64,000 nucleotides of DNA, taken from contig NC_081818.1 of NCBI RefSeq assembly GCF_030704535.1, positions 4,104,501-4,168,500 on the forward strand, written 5' to 3'. Below, in pieces: positions 49,830 to 61,091 of the stretch. Positions within the stretch are counted from its first letter, which is position 1. Every line of letters begins with the position of its first letter. The translations under genes and the position numbers were made by a program. The notes under the pieces were generated by a model that was given only the letters and a program-made list of their open reading frames with translations, was not told the origin of the DNA and made no database searches. The stretch comes from Vitis vinifera (lineage: Eukaryota; Streptophyta; Magnoliopsida; Vitales; Vitaceae).

Positions 49830-50385
49830 GACTTTTTTACTTTTTCTTTCTTGGTGACTATGTTGGTAATGACAACGCACACTACATCCATTGAAGAACA
49901 ATTAGCTAAGATGGCTTAAGTCATCGCCAAATTCACTATTACCATTAAGGAGACAAATCTGCAAATAGTCTTCCTTATGAACAAGGTTGAGGCACAAGCA
50001 CAAAACATAGTTGAGTCAAGTCAAGGACTCACTTACCCTCTAAAGATTGTGTTTCTAGATAATGCGTCACATACGTCTAAGTTGGTACAAATTAAAAGGC
50101 AGATTGTTGAATCTTCCTTAGTGACGTTGCTATCTATCCAACAACTTCAAGACATGATAACTAACACCATCAAAGTGCATTATGATGGACTATCACAGAG
50201 CACACTCATGCACTCTAAGCCTTACACCAAAAGGCTTGATAACCTATGTATGCTTATAGACTATTAACCTCCAAAATTTCAATCATTCGATGGAAAGAGA
50301 AATCTGAAGCAACATGTTGCCCACTTTGTCGATGGAAACAAAACTGACTTGCAAATTGTTTTATTTTAGGGATTTGACAATGTGA
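49830..50385 (+). mobile_element. Ty3/gypsy gag fragment
   Basis: The plus-strand reading ends in a gypsy gag signature: IQQLQDMITNTIK near 50130-50170, SKPYTKRLDNL near 50217-50250, then PPKFQSFDGKRNLKQHVAHF near 50271-50330, with one stop between them. The rest of the gag and pol are absent. The join with the copia fragment on its left is near 49650-49830. Confidence 0.7.
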
Positions 50386-50399
50386 TTGATGCTAATGAG

Positions 50400-52733
50400 C
50401 TGCTTTTGGGTAAATTTGAATTTTCATAGTAAAATTATTGGTAAGGTTTTAATGAACATCTAAACATATATATTAGTAATACATCATTTGTAAAATAGTT
50501 ATTTAAGTTATCAAGCAATTATATTCCATAACAGGTCTCAATTTCAACTTATTGATTTCAATTAAAGAGTATACATATTTAAAATATTTTGAATGAAAAT
50601 TTTTACCTACGTAAATATTATAATTGAGAACTTAACTTTGTAAACGGTGGCAGAGCCAGTTTTCTTTCAAGGGAGGCAACTTTTAAAACATACGTAAAGT
50701 TTACCAATTACAACAGATGTGAGTGTTAGTCCAATGGCCAACCATGACACTTTTCAGGGGGCAAAGACTAGGTTTGGGTTCGATTCCCCTTGTTAGAAGT
50801 GCAATTTTTTTTAAGCATTGCTTGATAAGCTAAAAGTTCAACTATCCCATAAGCGAAAAGGAATATGATCCCATGTTTTGTACTCTATATCATAATATAC
50901 AATAAATACATCACTAGTCTTCTACATGTTTAACCATCATTTAAAAGAATAAAAATAAATAAAAGTAAAAAATCCAACAAAATAGCCAAGTAAGTTTAAC
51001 TTTCGTTCATGATTTGGTTGTAACAAGAAATCTTGCATATAAGTGTTTATCCCTATCTCGGTACCTCAACTATTGTCATCTCGAGGATATACAAGAATAC
51101 AGTGCATGTAAGTGTTGCGATGAAATTGAAGTTGTAGTGGTGAGAAAGAGAGATTGAGTTAGATATCTACAAAGTTATGGTGTGACTTCACAATAAAGCG
51201 TATGATGAGAGATAACTTAAGAAACACCACACATGAGACAGAGTAAAATGATCTTAGAAAAGGGTTAATTAGGTAGCAAAAATGAACATAATGTTTCCTA
51301 TGATAATAAAGAGGAATTTGACGATATTACAATTGTACACTCTACATTATGTTATGAAAGCCTAAAAATGACTCATGAAAAATGCTAATTGAAAATGGAA
51401 CTAAAAATTAAATACTTTGGCATTATTAACTCAAAATTTGAAAACAAATCTTTATAGAATAAGATAACGTGTTTTAAAAACTAACCATGTAATTTGATTA
51501 AATTGAATAAGCTTTATCTTTTGAACTTTTCAGGAAATACCTAGCTAGTCAAAGTGAGATATTTTGCACTTGTAGTGGAAAGCCGATTTATCTACTTATT
51601 AAGGGAAAATGATATCTTAGCAAAAGAGGTTTTGGCTATATTAGGCAATATGTTACTCTTGGTAGTGACATAATAACTTTTGTTAAGCTTGTGGAGACAC
51701 CTCCTAATGAGAAAATTGTTTCAAGGACCTTGTAAAAAATGCTCTATATTATAGGTCTAGACTTTATCAAAGTGTTATAGAAGGCTATTACATAGGGGTT
51801 CTAGATTCATGTGAATAGGTTAGTGAGTCTAACTCCCTTGGAAATAATTAAGATATTAAATAAATAAAAAAAGGCAAGAAATCTTGTTTAAGGTTTATCG
51901 AAGGTCAATCTAGCATTCCTTTAAAAGTTAAGCAAGTTTGAGTTAAGAAAGATGGTGTAATTGCACTTCAGAATGGAGGCCTAATGAGTTCTAATATCAT
52001 CCCCTTATATTCTCATAGGATTTTATCTCTTAGGAAATCCATAGAAATTTTCTCTACTTCCTAGAGCATTTTTTTTTTTCCATAGCATAAGGCATTCCTT
52101 AGTGTTGTGTCATTCTAAGAGTTGTTAAAGTTTTTCTATTTTATTTTCATTATAGGACTACATTCATTGAGTCCATGTCTTGAATTTTGATATTATGAAA
52201 TATAAAGACTTCATTAGAGTATATTTTTATATCAATCAGTTCGTTAATTTAGTCACTAAGCCTTTAAATGCCCTTTAGTTTAGAAGCCTTAGAAAATCTT
52301 TAGGCTTATGCCTTTTATAGTAGATCACTTTGACCTAGACATAGAATTTTTTGTTTAGGGGAATTCATTTAGAGTAGTTCATAAAGTCCATATGTTTAAT
52401 GAACTTAGCTGATAGATGTTAATTTTGTATTATTCGTATTACTATTTTCTTAAGTTTATAGGATTTTCTTAGCAATCAAGTGAACTCAAAATGTTTCATA
52501 TTTATACTTATAATTAGTTTAATCTATCCATAGGTAATGTCTACTTAGTAAAGATCAACTTAATATTTCTTTGATAATTAAACTAAAATTTAGATTGATG
52601 AGATTTTGAAAAGTTTTCTTAAGTTTGATCATGTTCCTATTAATTTTGAATTTGAATTTTCATAAAATCAATCATGAAAGACCATTAAATAAACATGTTT
52701 GATTTCTTTCAATGTGTAATTTTTTTTTAAAAA
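50400..52733. other. Spacer before the CACTA element, no gene seen
   Basis: AT-rich DNA with a tRNA-like relic (listed separately). Short degenerate frames are present but nothing recognisable on either strand. The last three bases before the CACTA end (52731-52733) are AAA, a candidate 3-bp target duplication that cannot be checked because the other end is outside the window. Confidence 0.5.
50718..50802 (+). repeat. tRNA-like (SINE-type) sequence
   Basis: A-box-like TTAGTCCAATGGCC is followed by a perfect B-box, GGTTCGATTCC at 50777-50787, about 40 nt further on, and a T-rich tail. Acceptor and anticodon stems do not pair convincingly by eye, so it is more likely a SINE head or tRNA pseudogene than a tRNA. 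Confidence 0.45.
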
Positions 52734-52749
52734 CACTACAAGGAAAATG

Positions 52750-53312
52750 TCAAAAGATGACGTTTTTTAAGTGTCAAGATAGATATAAGATGACGCTTTT
52801 TAAAAGCGTCATATATTAGACTGTCATCTTTTTAAATCACATACGTTGACACTTTTTAGAAGCGTCATCTTCTTTGCACGTCAACCATGACGCTCATAGT
52901 AAGTGTCATTATTTGAAACATTGACGCTTTATAAGTGTCATCATATGTTAATAATTTCATTCATGTCAATATTGACACTCAATGAAGCGTCATTGTATAG
53001 GTAGAAGCAACATTGACACTCAATATAAGTGTCATCTTATAACTTTTTATTTGTAGGAGCAACTTTGACACTTAATAAAGCGTCATTGTATAAGTAGAAG
53101 CAACATTGACACTCAATATAAGTGTCATCTTATAGCTTTTTATTTGTAGGAGCAACATTGACACTCATAATAAGTGTCATCGTATAGCATTTTATACCTT
53201 GACACTAAAAAAAAATGCCATGTTTTTTTAACATCAACCTTGATGCTTTTGAGAAGTGTCATCTTCTGTTATTCAAGTAAAGCATGACGCTTTAAAAAAG
53301 CGTCATCTTATC
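52750..53312. repeat. CACTA subterminal hairpin array (about 13 units)
   Basis: Units of the form TGACRCTNNNNNNAAGYGTCAT (for example GACGCTTTTTAAAAGCGTC near 52792) recur near 52758, 52790, 52848, 52888, 52921, 52973, 53011, 53065, 53106, 53158, 53198, 53240 and 53285. Each can fold on itself. In En/Spm elements such subterminal motifs are bound by the TNPA-type protein during transposition; that role is inferred here. Confidence 0.9.
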
Positions 53313-54951
53313 TCATATAAAATTTTAATAGCCCAGAAATTAAAATGTCCTAATTATGCCCTGTTTTATAATTTTCTATCAACAATTAAATTATTAATGA
53401 AAACTTAATTTAAGAATCTCCATTGACAAAAAGTATCAAATATGGTCTCCCTTTTTCACTATTACAATTTATCCATAAACATCATACATAATCAACAACT
53501 AAAACCAACAATTTTACAACTTCTTCTTCTCAACTTTGAATTGTTCATAACCTTCACTACATCTAGTTTTACATCATTTTTCTTCCAAGTGCAAAAGGAT
53601 GGTTGTAACTCACTTTCTAGATGCTCAATCTGCAAAATAATTGAGAGGGTTACATATTTATTAGTATTAACAAATAGTTAAGAAGTAACTTTGTAAATGA
53701 AATGTGTATATGCCAATTTTTAAATTTCCAAAATATCTTTCTTCCATTGCAATAAATTTCAAAATATCAAAAGAACTCAACAAACTCCAATAATTTTATT
53801 ACACCAAATTTCTAAATATTTTAGAACTCTTATTCTATTTTTTTTTTAAAACAAAAAAAAAAAAGTTTTTATCTCATTGACTATTTTGGTATGATTTTTA
53901 TCTTATTTATGAAACTTCAACCATTAACATCTTCTCATTCTTCTTATAGGTTGTACAAGACATTAGATGTTTTGCATGAGAAGGAACTAAGGAATGAAAA
54001 AAAAAACAAAAAAAACTAGAAGTCCAAAAAATTATAAAATTTTAAATTAACATATTTATGTAAAATTATAAAATTGTGTTAAAATATCTATGTTCTTCTT
54101 ATTGTATTAGTATATCAACATTTAATAATATGAGGATATCTATTATCTAAATATGGAACTTGCATGAAATGATCTCTAAACATGGAATTGATTCATAAAA
54201 CTTACAATAACCACAACATGTTACCTCAAAATTCTTTTGATGATATATTTTGAATTGTTTGTGGGTGTCCTTCATCAAGAGCAGTAATGACGTTGTTAAT
54301 AGAATGACCTATGCCTTGTTGTACAACCCGAAGAATATATAATAAACAATTTAACAACCAATTAGTAAAAGGTGCTATTTCCTTCCATAGGCTTATTTGT
54401 AAGAAGTCTTAAACTAACTTCCTATTTTTTATGTAAAAGAAAATGGAAGTACAAGATATTATAGACTTTAAGCCCATTAGTATAGTAGGAGACCTTTATA
54501 AATTTAGATTAAAGAAGTTTATAAAGCTAGTAATCTTAAAGACCAAAAATGCTTTTGTAGAGAATAGACAAATTCCTAATTCATGCACATGTAATGAAAC
54601 TAAAGGCTCTACGAAAATGAGCTTGGACATGCAGAAATTTTTGTAGCTATGCTATTGTAGGATTTCTCCAAATCTAACTGATAATAATTTGTAGAGGAAA
54701 TATACAAAAGTTGTTACACCTACCATGTCTACTTGGCTTCACCTCTCAATATGCCAACTATACATCAATCATAATAGAGCAACCCCCAAAATGATCCATA
54801 TTGAAAACACTACCAACTAGGAGTACAAAGATATACATTAACAAATTATCATTGTGAATAAATCCATTATAAAATTAACATTAACAAAATATTGACTACA
54901 TCTTTAAAAGAATATGAAGTTGTATTAGACTATAAGTTATAAGAGGTACCT
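53313..54951. other. CACTA non-coding 3' region
   Basis: Between the subterminal array and the stop of the second CACTA gene. AT-rich, with only short frames, none recognised. Presumably 3' UTR and spacer of the element. Confidence 0.6.
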
Positions 54952-55124
54952 TCAAACATGAGTAATGATTAACTGAGTCACTAACATAACCCAATCTGAT
55001 CGAACTTCATTAATTTCCATTTCACTATATGATTTCTTCCCGCAAAACTGAATTGGAGTGACATATACAATTCACTAAGTTCAATTGACCAAAAAAAAAA
55101 AAATGCTATAGTAAAATGACCAAC

Positions 55125-57020
55125 TGATTCATGCCCAATTGGTGTCTCAGCTGATTTGTGTCCAGCTGGTGCTCCTTGATTGAGGAAGTGATCAACAAAA
55201 TTTATACCTATAACACCATACACTAGGGTAGCAAATAAAAAGCTACTATAGTATAGTGGCTCTAGGGTCGTTCACTGGGAATGACTAACAAGCAATCAAT
55301 GATACCAATTCCAAGTGAATTGGTCTTGTTTCATTTCAAGGTTAGCCTAAGAAATAAAACACAAACTTTGATTGGTAAAGGTTGAGACTTAAACTAACTA
55401 ACTTAACAGAAGTTTGGAATAATTTAGGAAGAAAAACATTCCTTGGAGATTTAGGTTCACTGGGGTGGTTCCTCATGCAAAAGACATAGCTCCGGTCAGT
55501 TAGTTCATTTCCTCGCATTAGAGATTCAACTTATAGTCAATTCTCTAACCGGTGATGTACAGAGACTCCTTCAATTAGATTTCACTTTAATTCTCTCACT
55601 GATACAACTTGCAATGGTTCATGCCTCTCACGAGCACTTACCATTCAAGGTGATTTTTAACCTTGGACTTCCCTTCACAAACTCGCAAGAGATAACTAAT
55701 GGATGTCTCCTAGGAGTCCAAAAGCTTACCAAGTGTTGGTAATTCTAGAAAATCCTACCTTGAAGTCACCTACCAGAGGCTCGCAAGGGGTAAACTAGTG
55801 CATTTCCATGGTTGGAAATCACTTGCCTTACCAAGTGTTGGCCCAGGTGACTCCAAGGTGTTTTAAGTTAACTAAAAACATTGAAATCACTAAAGGATTT
55901 CACTTCCTCTTCATTACTAGCTAAAACCACAGAGCTTTGCATTCTTGCACTTGGAACCTTCCCCGGCAACCTTAGCTCCAAGGAATTGGAAGGTTAGTTA
56001 CTCATTCTCTGGGGAAAATTCCTCAGAGAATTCATAACTTAGAAATAAAATGAAAATACAAAGTGAGAAGGTAAGGCAGTAGAAAGAAAAGACCTTTACT
56101 TGCTTACCCAAACGTTTACAGAAGGAACTCTTCCCTGAGAACAGGCTCCCGAGAGGTATATATATCAAACCAATATAAAACTAATTGTTACAAAGATATT
56201 TAGTCTTTTTACTAACTTAAAAACTAAGGAATCATGTAATTGGTGGTTTACAAGGAGTATTTTGGGATTTAGACAACAAAAATCTAATGGAAAATATCTC
56301 CCAATGTCGGTAGCAAGCTTCGGGAGGCTTCAGGAACCATTTCGCAGGAGAAAAATGGTGTCTGCGAAATTTCGCAGACACCCAAGAGGGCTGCGAAATT
56401 ATTTCGCAACACCGAGCTATCTTCACAGGGCTGCGAAGTTGGCTTCCACCTTGAGGTTCCCAGCTCCCTTCTCGCGGCATGGTTCGTGCATCGTCAGAAG
56501 GAGAAACACCTTACTGTACAAAAGTGCTGCGAAGTTCTCGCAACAAAAGGCTGATTCCGCAACACTTTAGAGTGATTGACTTGTAATGGCTGCAACTTCT
56601 TCGTTTCAACTTCGAATCACGCACCGTTTGAAGCATTGGATTGTTGACTTCCTGAGCTTTGAAATGGTATATAGCATGCATCATTTGAACTTCAGAAAGT
56701 GCTCCAAAAGTGGCTGCTACGACTGTCATCAAGAATAGGCTTTATGGCAGATTCTCTTTGCTTTTTCTCCTTGCAATCCGGATTCACTCTTGGCAAATGA
56801 ATTCTAAGCTTTGCCCAAGATTCCTCCTAGCTCTCCTCAGTCTTGACTTGCTTTGGTGATCAAAATACTAACAAAAACACCAAAACTTACACAAAGTGAT
56901 CAAAATTGCTTTAAAGGACCCTTAACATGCCAATTGAGTTAAAAGGCCTAAACTACTACTCAAAAGTGTTTAAAAGGATTAATTATAGGCTATCAAATAG
57001 CACTTTTTGAGTAGTAATCA
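55125..57020. mobile_element. Solo LTR B, 1896 bp, with 5-bp TSD
   Basis: It begins TGATTCATGCCC and ends GTAGTAATCA, flanked by CCAAC at 55120-55124 and 57021-57025. It is related to solo LTR A (47435-49081), same orientation and same end motifs, and it contains TGCGAAATTTCGCAG-type palindromes near 56365-56410. It sits between the penultimate and last exons of the CACTA second gene. No retroelement coding region lies inside. Confidence 0.88.
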
Positions 57021-58060
57021 CCAACCATATGAATTGAATTGAGTGCGAACCTTTGATGTTAGTTGGTTTGGATTAGCAATGATTTCCTTCATATATCTCA
57101 TCACGTAATACCCACATTCCACACTACCTGGTTGTCTTGGGCACTATGGGAAAAGTATCAACAATTGCAATAAACACTAGAATGATGTTCTTACTTCTTT
57201 AGCATCTTATTGATGATCATATTAATAACCATCCATTTTCTAATTTTTTTCATAAATTAAGTGGTGAAGCAATATATTTTAATCTAAACAAATAAGTACT
57301 TACAACCACTTTCACCCAAGTTGGCTCCCTCTTTGATGTTTTCTGTTTTTCCGGTGGGTTGATTCTCATTGCCCTACAAAAAGAATTAAAAAGATGTTAT
57401 TTAGACACTATCAATTGTATTAAAATAGGAGAAAATATATACTTACATGTTAACTATGTCCTTAAGATCATCACATGGTTGACAGGCCATTGGATCAAGG
57501 TAATATGCAATCATTTTCTTCATCTCCAATGCCACTAACACCCAATGGAAACTAAAGAAAAGAAATGAAAATTGTAATATAGTATCCACAAATTCAAACA
57601 TCACAAACTAACTTACAAACACCATATTGATATTGAGGATAAAAGGTTACTCTAGGTTGTATGGAATAAGCATATATTCAGCATGCTTTGTATTCTTTAG
57701 TCGATCTGCAATAACCCTTGACCTGTTTTCCTTGCTTCTCTCTCCTATTCCAGCTTTTGAGACCAATGCTGGATTGACAAAAACATATCGTTCGGCCTGC
57801 TTTGCATCAATCAACTTTCTATGCAAATGCCTGATTATAACCCACATGACAAGTTATCAACAATCATTATAGGTCATTAGAAAATAACCTTCTATCTCAT
57901 AATCTTGTGAAAAGTCATTCAAAAATTATAAAATCCCTTACCAGATGTAGTATAAAATACAATTGGATGACACTTCTTTTGATGATATTATCATTTCCAT
58001 ATCTTCTTTCATCATGAAGGTCTTGAAACTCTCACCAAAAACATCCTCTGGGAAGTTTAT

Positions 58061-58414
58061 AGGGTATGCTCTTGATGTACTCAGCATGAGGCCAACCAAT
58101 GTCTCAAAATTTTTCATATCTTGTGGTTTTTCACCCTTGGATTTGACTTCAACTTCATTTACTTTTTGTTTCTTTGCTTTCTTAGATGCCTGTACAATTA
58201 AGAACCATGGTACAAATCAAATTAACTAGTTTATATATATATATATATAGGGTATGCTCTTGATGTACTCAGCATGAGGCCAACCAATGTCTCAAAATTT
58301 TTCATATCTTGTGGTTTTTCACCCTTGGATTTGACTTCAACTTCATTTACTTTTTGTTTCTTTGCTTTCTTAGATGCCTGTACAATTAAGAACCATGGTA
58401 CAAATCAAATTAAC

Positions 58415-58436
<22 letters not shown>
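58061..58436. repeat. Tandem duplication, 188-bp unit, within CACTA gene
   Basis: Copies 58061-58248 and 58249-58436 both begin AGGGTATGCTCTTGATG and end in a TA run. Each contains most of the 57942-58189 exon from its acceptor side, so the upstream (right-hand) copy is an extra, truncated exon without a donor (58249-58377). The copies look almost identical. Confidence 0.92.
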
Positions 58437-58452
<16 letters not shown>

Positions 58453-60450
58453 ACTATAAAGTTTGGTAATTAAATTTATTTACTAAGATGGGAGTACGGA
58501 TGATGACCAAATCAGTTGGCCACAAAACTTGGTAACCAATTGCAGCCCCAACAGTAGTAGTTTGTCCAGGAATAGGAATGGGAAGGGGTGCACTTGAATC
58601 ATAAGGAGCATCAACAACTACTAAATAGTTGGGACCACATTCAAGTATAATTGTTCCACCTGCCACTATATTTTCCTTGGTGCCTGTGGCCAGCTCACAT
58701 TTTCTAACCTACAAAACTCAATTCACAATAATCACTTCAATATTAGTGGGTTTATACAAAACTAACATAAATGCATTATCATCATCAATCACCTTATAGC
58801 TCCTATTACAATGATAAATGCAATTTCATTTACATTCAATTGCAACAAACTTGCATGATAACATTTCAGTCCATTGCATATAACTCAACCCATAATTTAG
58901 ACATATCCTATTATATGTTGCCACATCAAAGAAGACCATATATGTTGCCACCAACATTTGAAGTCAATTCAAACAACAAAATTAAATTAAATTATTTCTC
59001 GTATTAGAGGAAACTTTGTCATCAAATTAGCTTAACTGAATAAATGCCTTCTTCTGTGGTTCTATTGCTTTTGGTGAGGTCACATCTTCAACTTTACGGA
59101 TTGGCTTATCCACTGCTTCTGGTAGGAGAAGTTGTTTTTGCTTCATGTTTGAACTGCTAACATCAGATTGGGGAGTAACAACTTCTACTTGAGTCAGTTT
59201 TGCTAGCACTTCTGCCTGAAATATTCTTTGTTCTTCTTTAGATGCTGCTATGAAATCCCTGACAGCACGATCTGCAGCACTATTGAAATATTGGCGAGGT
59301 GTGTAGTGCTTCCCTTTGGCCCTAACTCGACCACTATACTCAGGAGTACCCAATGCTTCCACAAGTATATCATTACTTCCACTAACACTTCTACCATTCT
59401 CTTGAGACTCTTTCAATAGCTTGTCCTTAAAAAATATTAATTATAAAGTTAAATTGCAAATTTGTTATTGTAAATAACTTATTATAAATATATGTAATTA
59501 AAATTGAAAAATATTCACTTACTATTTTCTCAATTACTGGTATGGCCACTTCATCAAAGGTGCCGTCCTTTTTTTCCCTTACTTTCTTCCACAATATGCT
59601 TTGATCAATAGTTTCAATTGATCCACTTGCAACCATCTTTCAAAATAGGACAATGTATAATATAATTATCATATAACCCTATTATGTATTATGCATAAAA
59701 TAAATAAAAAACAATTAATAGGCTTACACTTACCATCTCTTCCTCAAGACCGGCATATCCTTTCCTACTTAGATGGTGATTATAAATGTTTCTCTTTCTT
59801 CTTTCTTTTTGAATTTCTCGATATTCCTATAAATTAAAATTTTATAATTAATGAATGTGAATAAGAGGTATGTAAAGAGTCTTAATTATACCTTAAAGTT
59901 GTCAGACAATCTATCTTTGACAAATATTGTCCAATCTTCATCCTCAATAAAAGTATATTGAATTGGTGGTCTTTTGAGGAGCTTCGGTTGGTCTTCAAAA
60001 GGAAGAATGTACTTCACTGTTAGCAAGTTCTTAAAGGACCGAAAGCATTTTCCCATTGTTAACATACAATTCCTCCTGCTTTTATGATTTAATGAAAAAG
60101 CAGTCTGCACATTAATACCAAACTTTAGTAATTTCAAGAGGTTAAGAATGATAGACATTTTGCATCAAAGTGATTTAAATAAGAAATGGTTACCTCAATG
60201 CTATCCCATAACTTATCCTTCAACTGTTTAGGTACAACATGCCAAGTTTTATATCTTATTAGCACCATAGTGCGTGCTAACACGCCTAAGTAGCTTGTTA
60301 GATGAACTGCTGATTCTCCTATGAAAATGCCATCAAGATTGTACTTAACCAACAACTTAACCCCCTTGCTTCTGTTTTTTATAATCATATGCTTCCGTGT
60401 CATCCCTTTGTACTTCCTTTTTTATGGGTTTTTCTCCTTCCTTTGTCTCC

Positions 60451-61091
60451 ATTCTTGTAACAAAAAAAATAAAAAATGATAAAGATTAGTTAAAATTATA
60501 TTGCATATAACCTAGTCAAAGAACAATTGTAAAACATAACTTTTCAAAGAAACAAATCCATAATCATTGTACAATGAAATGCAATAGATCATGAATTCAA
60601 TAGATCTTTTTAGAATTGTTCATCATATAACAAGGATAACACTTCATTTAAACTTTTTTTTGTCCCGCTTTGTTTAACATTTCATTTATTTTAAGCAACC
60701 CAAGGGCCTTTGTATAAGAAAGCTAAATTTGCAGTAGGAATTTCCTATAAGAATCAACATGGAAGGAGCACGTGGTTTCAACAAGTTCATCAAGTCCATA
60801 AGAACTTATGAAAGCTTTTGGACTATCGGTTTGTGTTACATTAAGTTTGGAAAACACAACATGCATATTGATAATAAAAAATTTCATAATTTTTTTACTC
60901 ACAAACATAACTAATTTAGTATCTTCCATGCACAATTTAGGGAAAAGGTTTTAGTAAATATGTTATTGGGAGATGTTAAAGAATGGTCAATATTTTGTGC
61001 AAAAAAATAAAGAAAGGATAAAAATTACCTATTTTGTGGCTGTTGCAACCCATTCCATGGCCTTTATTCATACATTAGCATTAAAATACAG
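60451..61091. other. Spacer between the two CACTA genes
   Basis: About 640 bp between the transposase stop and the second gene's apparent start. Presumably 3' UTR and promoter of the second gene. No conserved content was recognised; a minus frame at 60723-60935 has no known match to my eye. Confidence 0.5.

Larger units (their letters stand above)
54952..60450 (-). pseudogene. CACTA second gene: transposon protein with Ulp1-like protease domain
   Basis: Multi-exon. Exons I can place: 60194-60403 (upstream METKEGEKPIKK near 60450 is in another frame), 59892-60104, 59734-59826, 59523-59636, about 59029-59425, 58484-58708, 57942-58189, 57651-57830, 57447-57551, 57304-57373, to 57143 from about 57032, and 54952-55047 with the stop. 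Order of content: plant-transposase-like segment (SYLGVLAR, then LTVKYILPF), a SGRVRAKGKHYTPRQYF segment, a DUF8039-like segment (GPNYLVVVDAPYD), and a C48/Ulp1-like cysteine-protease domain: IPYNLDFHWVLVAL (His), AYYLDPM (Asp), PRQPGSVECGYYV (Gln and Cys). These catalytic residues are all present. The splice at 59029 is unclear, an early frameshift is likely, and a solo LTR splits the last intron. Confidence 0.75.

Noticed and set aside
57627-58229. Two plus-strand frames of 81-88 aa
   Set aside because: They are antisense shadows of the CACTA second-gene exons on the minus strand.
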